Shown: positions 18,251-26,828, counted from the stretch's first letter. The stretch is 64,000 nucleotides of DNA from CAVVWJ01 sp965652025 (GCA_965652025.1 CBFGTM010000003.1:1-64000); one strand, 5' to 3'. The notes: a model not told the origin generated them from the letters alone. Numbers and translations are program-made.

Positions 18251-20406
18251 CCGGCACCTTGCCTGACCTTGCCCCCGACCTCCGGGCCGTGCTCGAGAAG
18301 CACGCCGACCGGCTCGATCTGGAGCTGGTGGATCGTGCTCTGCGCTTCAGCGCCACCGCGCACCGGGGCCAGAAGCGAATGTCGGGCGAGGACTTCGTGT
18401 CCCACACGATCGCGGTTGCCCTGATCCTGGCGGAGCAGCTGCTGGACAGCACCACCATCGCCGCGGCGCTGCTCCACGATGTGGTGGAAGACTCCGACGT
18501 GCGGACCGAGGATATCGCCCGGGAGTTCGGACCCGAGGTGGCGGGGATCGTGGATGGCCTGACCAAGATCTCCACGCTGACCTTTCACTCCTCGGCCGAG
18601 GAGCAGGTCGAGAATTATCGCAAGCTGCTGCTGTCGATCGCCAAGGACGCCCGCGTCATCATCATCAAGCTGGCGGACCGGCTGCACAACATGCGCACGC
18701 TGGAGCACCTTCCCCCCGAGCGGCGGATGCGCATCGCGCTCGAAACCCGCGAGATTTACGCGCCGCTGGCGCATCGTTTCGGTATGGCCGGCATCAAAGC
18801 CGAGCTGGAAGACCTTGCCTTCAAGTTCCTGGAGCCGGATGACTATCGCGAGCTTGCCCAGCAGGTGCAGGCCAAGCGGGCGGCCCGGGAGCAGGCCATA
18901 CTCAAATTGAAGACCCCGCTGGACTACGAGCTGCGCCAGGCCGGCCTCGAATGGTTCGAGGTCACCGGCCGGCCCAAGCACCTCTGGTCGATCTTTCAGA
19001 AGATGAAGAAGCGGGGCAAGGCGTTCGATGAGATCTACGATTTGATGGCCGTCCGGGTCATCGTTCGCTCGGTACCGGACTGCTACCACGTGCTGGGCAT
19101 CATTCACCACAACTGGACCCCGATCCAGGAGCGGATCAAGGATTACATCGCCAGCCCCAAGTCCAACGCGTACCAGTCGCTCCATACCACCATCTTCGGG
19201 CCAGGGGGGCAGCTGTTCGAGGTGCAGATCCGGACCCAGGACATGCACCGCACAGCGGAATACGGCATCGCGGCCCACTGGGTCTACAAGCGCGACGGCA
19301 GTCGGGACGAACTGGACCAGCATCTGGGCTGGTTCCGCCAGTTGCTCGAGCTGCAGCAGGATACCCACAGCCCTGAGGAGTTCCTCGAGTTCCTCAAGAT
19401 CGACCTCTACCAGGACGAGATTTTCATCTTCACGCCGCACGGCGACGTGAAACGGTTGCCCAAGGGATCGACCCCGATCGACTTTGCCTTCCACGTGCAC
19501 ACCGAGGTAGGACTCAAGTGCCAGGGAGCCAAGGTGAATGGCCGGATTGCGCCGCTGCATCGCGAACTCAAGAGTGGTGACACGGTCGAGATTCTCACCA
19601 GCGCCGCCGCCAAGCCGAGTCGCGACTGGCTGAGTCATGTCCGCACCGCGCGGGCCCGGCACAAGATCAAGCAGTGGGTCAATCACGAAGAGGAGACGGT
19701 CAGCCTGGGCCTGGGGCGGGAAATTCTCGCCCGCGAAGTCCGGCGCCGGCGCCTCGAGCCGCCTGACGACGAGCGCCTGGCGCGGGCCGCGCACACGCTC
19801 TCACTGGCCGATGGCCGGGGCCTCGAGATCGCGGTCGGGCGGGGTGACGTCCCGATCGGGCAAGTGATTCGGGCGCTCTATCCCGATGTCCCCACCGACG
19901 AGATCCAGGAGCCGAAACCCACGGTGTTCGGCAGGGTCATCGACCGGATTCGGCTGGGGCGGGGCATCAAGATCCAGGGCGTCGATGGCTTGATGGTCCG
20001 GTATGCCCAGTGCTGTCAGCCGGTGCCGGGTGACTCCGTGGTGGGATACGTCACCCAGGGCCGCGGCATCTCCATCCACCGCTCGGATTGTCCCAACCTG
20101 CTGACCTTGGCCGCCGACGAGCGCCGAGTGGATATCGACTGGCAGGAAACCGCGGGTGAGGCCTTTGCAGTCCGGCTGGCTGTCACCGGCGAAGATCGCC
20201 GGGGACTCTACGCCGACATCATGGAAGCCATCAGCCAGACCGGCACCAACATCCGGGGAGCCGACCTGCATACCAAGGATGGCTCGGTCTTCGGAACAAT
20301 TTTCGTCGAGGTGGACAACTTGCCCCACCTGGGAAAGGTGATGAAGGCTGTCCGCAAGGTGAAAGGTGTCACCGAAATCGAGCGGAGAGAGGCACCACCT
20401 ACTTGA
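18247..20406 (+). CDS. rel: Bifunctional (p)ppGpp synthetase/hydrolase
   Basis: Controls the stringent-response alarmone: makes (p)ppGpp from GTP/GDP and ATP, and degrades it. 719 residues from GTG 18247 (overlaps radC stop). The order is an HD hydrolase domain with intact HDVVEDSD (about residues 77-84); a synthetase domain with GRPKHLWSIFQKM, RIKDYIASPKSNAYQS and EVQIRT; then TGS (KRLPKGSTPIDFAFHVHTEVG region, about 400-460), a zinc-finger/CC region with MVRYAQCCQPVPGD, and a C-terminal ACT domain. The RxKD form (RIKD) and the intact HD site indicate a two-function Rel/SpoT rather than a synthetase-only RelA. Confidence 0.95.
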   Translation: MTGTLPDLAPDLRAVLEKHADRLDLELVDRALRFSATAHRGQKRMSGEDFVSHTIAVALILAEQLLDSTTIAAALLHDVVEDSDVRTEDIAREFGPEVAGIVDGLTKISTLTFHSSAEEQVENYRKLLLSIAKDARVIIIKLADRLHNMRTLEHLPPERRMRIALETREIYAPLAHRFGMAGIKAELEDLAFKFLEPDDYRELAQQVQAKRAAREQAILKLKTPLDYELRQAGLEWFEVTGRPKHLWSIFQKMKKRGKAFDEIYDLMAVRVIVRSVPDCYHVLGIIHHNWTPIQERIKDYIASPKSNAYQSLHTTIFGPGGQLFEVQIRTQDMHRTAEYGIAAHWVYKRDGSRDELDQHLGWFRQLLELQQDTHSPEEFLEFLKIDLYQDEIFIFTPHGDVKRLPKGSTPIDFAFHVHTEVGLKCQGAKVNGRIAPLHRELKSGDTVEILTSAAAKPSRDWLSHVRTARARHKIKQWVNHEEETVSLGLGREILAREVRRRRLEPPDDERLARAAHTLSLADGRGLEIAVGRGDVPIGQVIRALYPDVPTDEIQEPKPTVFGRVIDRIRLGRGIKIQGVDGLMVRYAQCCQPVPGDSVVGYVTQGRGISIHRSDCPNLLTLAADERRVDIDWQETAGEAFAVRLAVTGEDRRGLYADIMEAISQTGTNIRGADLHTKDGSVFGTIFVEVDNLPHLGKVMKAVRKVKGVTEIERREAPPT

Positions 20407-20810
20407 ACCGCTGGATTCTCAAGACCGATTCCGACGTCTATCCCTTCGATCAACTCGAGCGCGAGCGCCAGGCCGTCTGGGATGGGGTGAGCAACCCAGT
20501 GGCCCTCCGGCACATTCGCGGTATGGCTCCGGGCGATCCGCTGATGATCTACCACTCGGGTGCGCGCAAGGAGATCGTCGGGCTGGCCACGGTTCGCAGC
20601 AATCCATACCCCGATCCCAAGCGGAAGGATCCCAAGCTGGTGGTCGTGGACATTGGGGCCGATCGTCGGCTCCCCCATGCGATTTCGCTGGCCGACATCA
20701 AGGCCGAGCCGGCGTTTGCCGACCTCGGTCTGGTGCGAGCGCCCCGGCTGTCCGTCATGCCGGTGACGGAAGCGCAATGGAACAAGCTGCTGGTCATGGC
20801 GGGAGGGTAG
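20403..20810 (+). CDS. EVE-domain protein
   Basis: 135 residues from TTG 20403, overlapping the rel stop (TTGA). The sequence matches the EVE fold of the PUA-like superfamily: it begins NRWILKTDSDVYPFDQLE, contains WDGVSNPVALRHIRGMAPGD and MIYHSGARKEIVGLATV, and ends with MPVTEAQWNKLLVMAG. EVE domains bind modified nucleobases in DNA or RNA. The substrate of this bacterial stand-alone type is not established. Position between rel and uvrB could be chance, though translational coupling to rel suggests co-expression. Confidence 0.85.
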   Translation: MNRWILKTDSDVYPFDQLERERQAVWDGVSNPVALRHIRGMAPGDPLMIYHSGARKEIVGLATVRSNPYPDPKRKDPKLVVVDIGADRRLPHAISLADIKAEPAFADLGLVRAPRLSVMPVTEAQWNKLLVMAGG

Positions 20811-20858
20811 CCCCCGGAACGAGGCGCCGGTGTCCTACCCGAACAAAACCCGGCAGAG

Positions 20859-20864
20859 TATATT
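20859..20864 (+). promoter_or_regulatory. Probable -10 box of uvrB
   Basis: TATATT, followed six bases later by the uvrB ATG at 20871. A start site 6-7 bases after a -10 box would fall on or beside the ATG, so the mRNA would be leaderless. No Shine-Dalgarno sequence is present before the ATG, which fits. The -35 region is not recognisable. Confidence 0.55.
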
Positions 20865-20870
20865 CCCCTG

Positions 20871-22913
20871 ATGAGTAGTCCGCGTTTCGAGGTCGTCGCC
20901 CCTTTCCAGCCCGCCGGCGACCAGCCCAAAGCCATCCGTGAGCTCACCGAGGGCCTCCACCGGGCAGACAAGTACCAGACGCTCCTGGGTGTCACCGGGT
21001 CGGGCAAGACGATGACCCTGGCGCATACCATTGCCAACTACGGCAAGCCTACGCTGGTACTCTCCCACAACAAGACACTCGCGGCGCAACTCTATGGCGA
21101 GCTCCGACAGTTCCTGCCCCGGAACGCAGTCGAGTACTTCGTCTCCTATTACGACTACTACCAGCCCGAGGCGTACGTTCCCAGCACCGACGTGTATATC
21201 GAGAAAGACGCGTCGATCAACCAGGACATCGAGAGCCTCCGGCTGCGAGCCACCTCCAGTCTCATGGAGCGGGAGGACGTGGTCATCGTGGCCACGGTGA
21301 GCGCCATCTATGGTTTGGGCGATCCGGCCGAGTACCGCAAGCTGATGGTGACGGTACGCAAAGGCGAGCAGCGGGGCCGGGACGCCATTCTCTCCGAGCT
21401 GGTGCGGATTCAGTATGGCCGGAACGATGTCCACTTCGAGCAGGGTACCTTTCGGGTTCGGGGCGACTCCATCGAGATCTTCCCGGCCTATGCCGAACAG
21501 GCCATCCGGGTGGAGCTCTGGGGGGACGAGGTGGAGCGGATCAGCAAGATCAATCCTCTCACCGGCGACACCATTGTTCAGCTCGATCAATGTGCCATCT
21601 ATCCTGCCCGCCACTTCGTTACCCAGCGGCCGACCATCGAGCGGGCCGTCAAGGCCATTCGGGAAGAGCTCGCCATCCGGCTGGCAGAGCTCAAGAGCGC
21701 GGGCAAACTTCTCGAGGCCCAGCGGCTCGAGTCGCGCACATCGTTCGATGTCGAGATGCTGCTCGAGGTGGGGACCTGTGCCGGGATCGAGAACTACTCT
21801 CGACACCTGACCGGCCGAAGGGAAGGGGAGCGGCCCGCCTGCCTGATCGACTACTTCCCACCCGAGTTCCTGGTGGTGGTGGACGAATCGCACGTCAGCC
21901 TTCCCCAGATCAGCGGGATGTACAACGGCGACCGGGCGCGAAAGCTGACGCTGGTCGAATACGGGTTTCGTCTCCCGTCCGCGCTGGACAACCGGCCCCT
22001 CCACTTCGATGAGTTCATGTCGCTGGTGCCCCAGATGATCAATCTCTCGGCCACGCCAGGTGATTACGAGCTCCAGCTCTCCCAGGGTGCCGTGGTGGAG
22101 CAGATCATCCGTCCAACCGGTCTGGTGGATCCCGAGGTGGACGTGCGCCCGGTGCGAGGACAGGTCGACGACCTGCTCTCGGAAATTCGGCTGCGGGAAA
22201 CGCGTGGCGAACGGGTGCTGGTAACCACACTGACCAAGCGAATGGCCGAAGATCTCACCGACTATCTCCAGCAGGCCGGGGTCCGGGTGCGCTACCTCCA
22301 CTCGGATATCGACGCCATCGAACGGATGGAGATCCTGCGCGGCCTGCGGCTGGGCGACTTCGATGTCCTAGTCGGCATCAACTTGCTCCGAGAAGGTTTG
22401 GACCTTCCGGAAGTCTCCCTGGTCGCCATCCTGGATGCCGATCAGGAAGGATTTCTGCGGTCGGATCGGTCGCTGGTGCAGACCATTGGCCGGGCGGCGC
22501 GGCACATCAATGGCCGGGCAGTGCTGTACGCCGACCGGATCACGGGGTCCATGCAGCGGGCGCTAGAGGAAATGGACCGCCGCCGCTCGCTCCAACAGGC
22601 GTACAATCAGGAGCACGGGATCACTCCGGTCTCGATCGTCAAATCGATGGAGCAGGTCAGGCTCTCTACCCATGTGGCCGATGCCAGAACCGAGCGCCCC
22701 GAGCCGAAGGTCGTGGCGCAGGATCGGATCGATCTGCGCGACCCAGCCAAACGAGCTGCCGCCATCACCTCGCTCGAGCGGCAAATGCGTGAAGCCGCCG
22801 CCAATCTCGAGTTCGAAGTGGCAGCCATGCTGCGCGATCAGCTGAACGACCTCAAGGCGATGAGCGCTCCCGATGTGCGGCGGAGCTCCGCCCGGATCCG
22901 CCAGCAGGCGTGA
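20871..22913 (+). CDS. uvrB: Excinuclease ABC subunit B
   Basis: Damage-verification helicase of nucleotide excision repair; receives DNA from UvrA and recruits UvrC. 680 residues from ATG 20871. Motifs in order: GVTGSGKTMT (Walker A, about residue 41), the beta-hairpin YYDYYQPEAYVP (about 90-101), DESHVS, TLTKRMAEDLTDYL, GINLLREGLDLPEVSLVAILDAD, and a C-terminal UVR domain (LERQMREAAANLEFEVAAML) for UvrC contact. It has a separate TATATT promoter, so it starts a new transcript after rel and the EVE gene. The stop overlaps tsaE. Confidence 0.97.
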   Translation: MSSPRFEVVAPFQPAGDQPKAIRELTEGLHRADKYQTLLGVTGSGKTMTLAHTIANYGKPTLVLSHNKTLAAQLYGELRQFLPRNAVEYFVSYYDYYQPEAYVPSTDVYIEKDASINQDIESLRLRATSSLMEREDVVIVATVSAIYGLGDPAEYRKLMVTVRKGEQRGRDAILSELVRIQYGRNDVHFEQGTFRVRGDSIEIFPAYAEQAIRVELWGDEVERISKINPLTGDTIVQLDQCAIYPARHFVTQRPTIERAVKAIREELAIRLAELKSAGKLLEAQRLESRTSFDVEMLLEVGTCAGIENYSRHLTGRREGERPACLIDYFPPEFLVVVDESHVSLPQISGMYNGDRARKLTLVEYGFRLPSALDNRPLHFDEFMSLVPQMINLSATPGDYELQLSQGAVVEQIIRPTGLVDPEVDVRPVRGQVDDLLSEIRLRETRGERVLVTTLTKRMAEDLTDYLQQAGVRVRYLHSDIDAIERMEILRGLRLGDFDVLVGINLLREGLDLPEVSLVAILDADQEGFLRSDRSLVQTIGRAARHINGRAVLYADRITGSMQRALEEMDRRRSLQQAYNQEHGITPVSIVKSMEQVRLSTHVADARTERPEPKVVAQDRIDLRDPAKRAAAITSLERQMREAAANLEFEVAAMLRDQLNDLKAMSAPDVRRSSARIRQQA

Positions 22914-23320
22914 GCCGGTGCTTGACCCTGGCCCAGCTGGAGGCCGAAGGCGAGGCGTTGGGCCGCAGCCTGCAGCCGGGTGAACTGGTCGCCTTCGAGG
23001 GAGATCTGGGCGCGGGGAAGACAACCTTCATCAAGGCAGTTGCCCGGGGGCTGGGGGTAGCGGGGCCGGCTACCAGCCCGACGTACGCACTGGTCCATCG
23101 CTATCGGGGCACGCGGGGCCCGGTGTTTCATCTCGATTGTTTCCGCCTGCGCTCGCCGGACGAAGCGGCGGATTTGGACTGGGAAGGGCTGCTGCAGGAA
23201 GGCGATGCTATTCTGGTCGAATGGCCTGAGCGCGCTGGGGAGTGGTTACCTCGGCCCAGTCGGCATTTCCGGCTCTCTCATGTTACCGACCCGCAGCTGC
23301 GCGGGCTGGAGTCACTGTAG
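22910..23320 (+). CDS. tsaE: tRNA t6A modification ATPase TsaE
   Basis: P-loop ATPase that, with TsaB and TsaD, makes N6-threonylcarbamoyl-adenosine at position 37 of ANN-decoding tRNAs. 136 residues from GTG 22910, overlapping the uvrB stop (GTGA). GDLGAGKTTFIK (about residues 31-42) is Walker A, ATSPTYALVHRY is the conserved switch segment, and VEWPER is the family C-terminal motif. TsaB is encoded immediately downstream without a gap; tsaD is not in the window. Confidence 0.93.
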   Translation: MSRCLTLAQLEAEGEALGRSLQPGELVAFEGDLGAGKTTFIKAVARGLGVAGPATSPTYALVHRYRGTRGPVFHLDCFRLRSPDEAADLDWEGLLQEGDAILVEWPERAGEWLPRPSRHFRLSHVTDPQLRGLESL

Positions 23321-24043
23321 ATGTGGTTGGCGCTCGACACTGCAACCGATCAGGTCTCCGTCGCAGTGGGGCAACCTGGTGCGGCTTCGAGTGCGCTGGA
23401 AGAGAATCTCGCCGGTGCTCGGCGCCATGCCGGCGCATTGCTTCCGATGGTTCAGGCTCTCTTGAGCCGGGCGGGCGCCACGCCGGATGATCTGGAGGGG
23501 ATTGTCCTAAGTGATGGTCCCGGCAGCTTCACCGGCCTGAGAGTCGGCGCCTCGGTGGCCAAGGCGCTGGTCCACACCCGCGGGCTCCCGCTGTGGACCG
23601 CACCGTCACTGCTGGTCCGAGCTGCCGGGTTTGCCAGGAAAGGTGCCCGGGTGCTGGCTGTGTCCAACGCGCTTCGAGGTGAACTGTACGCCGCCGCCTA
23701 TGGTTTCAGCTCGGATGAGATCAGGCCCGAGCTGGCTCCGTCGGTTCGGCATCCGGAAGAGCTCGCCGCCAGCGGTCTCCGGCCCGATGTTGTGGTCGGG
23801 GAAGCGCCTCCCGAAGCTCGGGCTGTACTGGAGCGGTGGATTGGGCGGAAGGTCATTGGCCCCCCTGAGGGGTCTCCTCGTGCGGGCCGGCTGCTCGACC
23901 TGGTCCGGCGGCGGGGCGGAGCCAAACTGATCGAGGCCGTGCGGGGCTGGGAGCCGGTCTATGGCCGTCCCGCCGAAGCGCAGGCGCGTTGGGAGAGTGT
24001 TCATGGACGGCCCTTACCGGATTCGATCGGCAGCTCCAGCTGA
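23321..24043 (+). CDS. tsaB: tRNA t6A modification protein TsaB
   Basis: Catalytically inactive ASKHA-fold partner of TsaD in t6A synthesis. 240 residues from ATG 23321, which directly follows the tsaE stop. MWLALDTATDQVSVAVG at the N-terminus, LLPMVQALLSRAG, and GPGSFTGLRVGASVAKAL (about 64-81) are the diagnostic blocks. The C-terminal part is more variable, as usual. The rimI-like gene starts inside its last 41 bases in another frame. Confidence 0.92.
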   Translation: MWLALDTATDQVSVAVGQPGAASSALEENLAGARRHAGALLPMVQALLSRAGATPDDLEGIVLSDGPGSFTGLRVGASVAKALVHTRGLPLWTAPSLLVRAAGFARKGARVLAVSNALRGELYAAAYGFSSDEIRPELAPSVRHPEELAASGLRPDVVVGEAPPEARAVLERWIGRKVIGPPEGSPRAGRLLDLVRRRGGAKLIEAVRGWEPVYGRPAEAQARWESVHGRPLPDSIGSSS

Positions 24044-24461
24044 TGCCGTGCCGCTCGCTGAGATCGAGCGGCGCTGCTTCAGCGATCCCTGGAGCGAGAA
24101 CAGCTTTCGGGAAGCGCTCCACTCGCCCTGGGCCTTTGGGTTTGTGGCCCACTCGGCGCGAGGGATTTCCGGCTACCTCATCGGTCGGGAGGTGGCCGGC
24201 ACCGGCGAAGTTCTTAACCTGGCGGTATCGCCTGACTTCCGTCGCCGTGGGGTGGCCCGGGCGCTACTGCGGGCCGGACTGACATTTTTCCGAAAGCGCC
24301 GGGTGGAAGAGGTTTTTCTCGAGGTGCGGGAGTCGAACCAGTCGGCTCAGGCACTCTATCTCAGCGCCGGATTTCGTCCCGTGGGGCAACGGGCGGCCTA
24401 CTACCGAAATCCCCGGGAGGATGCGCTGGTACTGTGGCTGGCGCTGGAGCAGCATGCGTGA
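24003..24461 (+). CDS. rimI: Ribosomal protein bS18 (or protein) N-alanine acetyltransferase, RimI type
   Basis: GNAT-fold acetyltransferase of 152 residues. It has IERRCFSDPWSENSFREAL near residue 20, the acetyl-CoA loop NLAVSPDFRRRGVARALL (about 73-90), EVFLEVRESNQSAQALYLSAGF and VGQRAAYYRNPREDAL, all as in RimI. The ATG at 24003 has GGGAGA a few bases upstream; GTG 23997 is an alternative. The family often clusters with tsaE-tsaB as here. The start overlaps tsaB by 41 bases. Confidence 0.9.
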   Translation: MDGPYRIRSAAPADAVPLAEIERRCFSDPWSENSFREALHSPWAFGFVAHSARGISGYLIGREVAGTGEVLNLAVSPDFRRRGVARALLRAGLTFFRKRRVEEVFLEVRESNQSAQALYLSAGFRPVGQRAAYYRNPREDALVLWLALEQHA

Positions 24462-24487
24462 AAATGGAATCCGTGGCATAGCTTTGG

Positions 24488-24515
24488 TTGAAGCGATTTC
24501 GTCGCGACCTATATT
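24488..24515 (+). promoter_or_regulatory. Promoter of ssb
   Basis: TTGAAG (24488-24493), a 16-base spacer, then TATATT (24510-24515). Predicted start is near 24522, giving a leader of about 45 bases before the ssb GTG, which has its own GGAGG. This is the best-formed promoter of the TATATT class in the window. Confidence 0.6.
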
Positions 24516-24566
24516 ATGCCCGGGAAGACTCTCGCCGGACTTTACAGCCGAACACTGGAGGTGCAT

Positions 24567-25037
24567 GTGAGTCGAAGTCTGAACAAGGCCATCTTGATCG
24601 GGAACCTCGGCGCAGACCCGGAGGTCCGCAGCACCTCGAACGGGTCGCGGGTAGCAACGCTCTCGATCGCCACGAGTCGTCAGTGGAAGAATCAGGCGGG
24701 AGAACGGCAGGAGAAGACCGAGTGGCATCGGGTGGTGTTCTGGAACACCAAGTTCTCGACCCTGGCGGACATCGCCGAACGGTTCTGCAAGAAAGGCGAC
24801 AAGGTGTACGTGGAGGGCAGTATCGAGTACCGCTCCTGGCAGGACCGCGAGGGCCAGACCCGATACACCACCGAAATCAATGGGCGGGAGCTGATCTTGC
24901 TGTCCGGCAAGGGAGAAAACGCGGAAGCGTTCTCAGCGCCCAAGGTCGCCGCCGGAGCCGCGGGAGCCAAGGCCAAGGAAGGCTTCGACGATTTCCCCGA
25001 AGCGCTGGACGCCGAAGACGACGATTTGCCGTTCTGA
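24567..25037 (+). CDS. ssb: Single-stranded DNA-binding protein
   Basis: Binds and protects single-stranded DNA in replication, recombination and repair. 156 residues from GTG 24567. The start is set by CTGGAGGTGCAT just upstream and by the N-terminus SRSLNKAILIGNLGADPEVR, where the OB-fold begins. EKTEWHRVVFWNT and YVEGSIEYRSWQD follow. After about residue 115 comes a short flexible Ala/Gly-Glu tail ending in DDDLPF, the acidic tip that binds partner proteins. An upstream ATG at 24516 would lie on the -10 box and is rejected. An octamer repeat array begins right after the stop. Confidence 0.96.
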   Translation: MSRSLNKAILIGNLGADPEVRSTSNGSRVATLSIATSRQWKNQAGERQEKTEWHRVVFWNTKFSTLADIAERFCKKGDKVYVEGSIEYRSWQDREGQTRYTTEINGRELILLSGKGENAEAFSAPKVAAGAAGAKAKEGFDDFPEALDAEDDDLPF

Positions 25038-25038
25038 A

Positions 25039-25070
25039 GCGGGGAAGTGAGGAAGAGGGGAAGTGGGAAA
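25039..25070 (+). repeat. 8-bp repeat array, left arm after ssb
   Basis: Four octamers: GCGGGGAA, GTGAGGAA, GAGGGGAA, GTGGGAAA. The array starts one base after the ssb stop codon. It is complementary in orientation to the array at 25135-25166, so the transcript could fold into a long stem. Confidence 0.75.
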
Positions 25071-25134
25071 GGGTCTCCTTTTTGGCCTGCGGGCAGAGCC
25101 CAGCCGCTTGGGGTAGTGGTTTTTTGGGCCTGAC

Positions 25135-25166
25135 TTCACCGCTTCCCCTCGTCCCCTCCTCCCCGC
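25135..25166 (-). repeat. 8-bp repeat array, right arm before the LysM gene
   Basis: Units on the + strand are TTCACCGC, TTCCCCTC, GTCCCCTC, CTCCCCGC; the minus strand therefore reads GCGGGGAG, GAGGGGAC, GAGGGGAA, GCGGTGAA. It is the inverted partner of the array at 25039-25070. Confidence 0.72.
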
Positions 25167-25389
25167 TGACCCCCCGGGAGATGCCATTCCTCCCGCCGTT
25201 CGCCAGACCGAGCGGCCCGAGGTTTAGCTTGAACCATAGCACCATAAGATGGTGTGCCGAAGGGTCTTAGGCTCCCGCATTGAAGTGCTCCAGCAGTGGC
25301 GTTGAATTTGCGACTTCCCCCGCGAAGCTTCGCGCTCCGACTCCATACCGTTCCTCACGTCAAGTCAGCGACGCCGCTGGGAGAACCCG

Positions 25390-26661
25390 ATGCCGCGCAC
25401 GTCTTACCGCAAGTCAAGCCGGTTGTCACCGCGCCGGATGCAGGTGGTGGGGTGGTGGGCCGCGCTGACCCTGGCGGCGCCAGCGACTGCTGCGTTGGCG
25501 CAGGACTCGGTTCCTCCGGTTCCGGAAGCGCCTCGGCAAATCTCTGCCCAGGAGCCGCTCCCGCAGACCCACACGGTCAAGAAGGGCGACACGCTGTGGG
25601 ACCTCGCTCAGTTCTACCTGCATGATCCGTTTCTCTGGCCCGGCATCTATCGGCTGAACACTGACGTGGTCGAGGATCCTCACTGGATCTATCCGGGAGA
25701 AGTGCTGCGGATCGCGCCAACGGACAACGTGGCATCGGTCCCCACCATGGACACCCCGGTGCCGCCGGCCCAGGGAGACTCCGCGGCCTACCTCATGGCG
25801 GACAGCGCCGCCGCGCCGAGCGATACAACGGATGCGCTCGCCCGGGGGCCGCAGCAGCCATCAAGTGCCGAAAGCGAGGAGCCCGAGTCGGAGCAGAGGC
25901 TCCTGTTCCCCGAGCGCCGTCCGCGCCCGGTTTCAGAGATTCTCCGGGCCTACACCCATCAGCCGTACCGGGCCTTGCGGCGGAGCGAGTTCTATTCCTC
26001 CGGCTTTCTGACCGAGAATCAGCGGCTGCCCTATGGCAAGGTCATCGGACCGGTTACCCCCCAGCAGATCAAGGCAGTGAACAGCAGAGCCAACGCGCTT
26101 CCGTTCACCTACATCTCGCTGGAAGCGCCGGATGGGGCCACGTACCAGGTGGGCGATAGCTTGCTGCTCCTCCAGCTGGGGCGTGAGCTCGATCCCTACG
26201 GCCGGATTGTCGTCCCCACTGGTGTTGCCCGAATCACCCAGGCGCTCGATGGGCACTACATTGCCAATATCGTTGCCACCTATGGGCCCATCCGGAATGG
26301 GCAGCGCACGCTGCCACTCGAAAGCTTCAACCCGAGCAAGAATGTCCGCGCAATCCCGGTATCGGATGGTGTGAAGGGCAAGCTCCTCGGCGGCCTCGGA
26401 CGACAGGATCTCAAGGAACCTCAGATGATCGTGTTCATCAACAAGGGCCGCGAGGACGGTGTGGCCCCAGGCGACCTCTTCGAGGTTCGCCGCCGCCCCG
26501 AGCGCACCTCCGACGGCTTGATCCGCACCAACGAGCTGATGGCCACCATGCAGATCGTCCACGTGCGGGACCACACCGCGACCGGACTGCTCGTCAACGT
26601 GGTCTCGCCCGACATCCCACCGGGCACCGATGTGATGCAGGTGGCGAAACTGCCTTCGTAG
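25390..26661 (+). CDS. Secreted LysM-domain protein
   Basis: 423 residues from ATG 25390 (GGGAGA upstream). A signal peptide runs to about residue 38 (ALTLAAPATAALAQ). A LysM domain spans about 61-110 (THTVKKGDTLWDLAQFYLHD ... WIYPGEVLRI), which binds peptidoglycan glycan chains. Then comes an Asp/Ala/Pro-rich linker (about 115-175) and a larger C-terminal region of about 240 residues with no motif I can name. It has features of a beta-rich domain (QVGDSLLLLQLGRELDPYGRIVVPTG). It probably sits in the periplasm bound to the wall. A strong terminator hairpin and octamer repeats follow the stop. Confidence 0.83.
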   Translation: MPRTSYRKSSRLSPRRMQVVGWWAALTLAAPATAALAQDSVPPVPEAPRQISAQEPLPQTHTVKKGDTLWDLAQFYLHDPFLWPGIYRLNTDVVEDPHWIYPGEVLRIAPTDNVASVPTMDTPVPPAQGDSAAYLMADSAAAPSDTTDALARGPQQPSSAESEEPESEQRLLFPERRPRPVSEILRAYTHQPYRALRRSEFYSSGFLTENQRLPYGKVIGPVTPQQIKAVNSRANALPFTYISLEAPDGATYQVGDSLLLLQLGRELDPYGRIVVPTGVARITQALDGHYIANIVATYGPIRNGQRTLPLESFNPSKNVRAIPVSDGVKGKLLGGLGRQDLKEPQMIVFINKGREDGVAPGDLFEVRRRPERTSDGLIRTNELMATMQIVHVRDHTATGLLVNVVSPDIPPGTDVMQVAKLPS

Positions 26662-26664
26662 CGC

Positions 26665-26712
26665 GACGGTAAGCGGGTCTGACGGTAAGCGGGTAGGACG
26701 GTGAGTAGGGAG
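26665..26712 (+). repeat. 8-bp repeat array, left arm after the LysM gene
   Basis: Six octamers, GACGGTAA, GCGGGTCT, GACGGTAA, GCGGGTAG, GACGGTGA, GTAGGGAG, beginning three bases after the stop codon. It faces the inverted array at 26773-26828 across the terminator hairpin. Confidence 0.8.
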
Positions 26713-26729
26713 TCAGTTATGGAGTCGCT

Positions 26730-26770
26730 AAAACGGCCGGAGCTCGCCGAGCCCACGGCCGTTTTCTTTT
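26730..26770 (+). terminator. Intrinsic terminator after the LysM gene
   Basis: Perfect 10-bp stem AAAACGGCCG (26730-26739) / CGGCCGTTTT (26756-26765), a 16-base loop, then CTTTT. The A-rich left foot and T-rich right foot make it potentially bidirectional. It lies between two inverted octamer repeat arms. Confidence 0.85.
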
Positions 26771-26772
26771 CC

Positions 26773-26828
26773 GCACCTGCTTACCTGCTTACCTGCTTAC
26801 CTGCTTACCCGCCTACCCGCTACCCCGC
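26773..26828 (-). repeat. 8-bp repeat array, right arm before the galE-like gene
   Basis: Seven octamers read on + as GCACCTGC, three copies of TTACCTGC, TTACCCGC, CTACCCGC, TACCCCGC; on the minus strand the core unit is GCAGGTAA / GCGGGTAA. Three identical units in a row show it is a true tandem array. It ends about 22 bases before the TATATT box of the next gene. Confidence 0.85.

Larger units (their letters stand above)
25038..25389. other. 352-base intergenic region between ssb and the LysM gene
   Basis: No credible gene. It holds two arms of the octamer repeat family (25039-25070 and 25135-25166) on either side of about 64 bases that contain a run of six T (25120-25125). It also has a 6-bp inverted repeat CACCAT-AAG-ATGGTG (25240-25254) and a perfect 14-bp palindrome CGCGAAGCTTCGCG (25321-25334). 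A GGGAGA sequence just before 25390 is the ribosome-binding site of the LysM gene. I see no convincing promoter. Confidence 0.7.

Noticed and set aside
17977..19794. Long open frame (605 codons) on the minus strand opposite rel
   Set aside because: It mirrors the rel gene exactly, as expected in GC-rich DNA where the antisense third-codon pattern is stop-poor. The translation has no motif and is rich in His/Arg/Gly/Leu.
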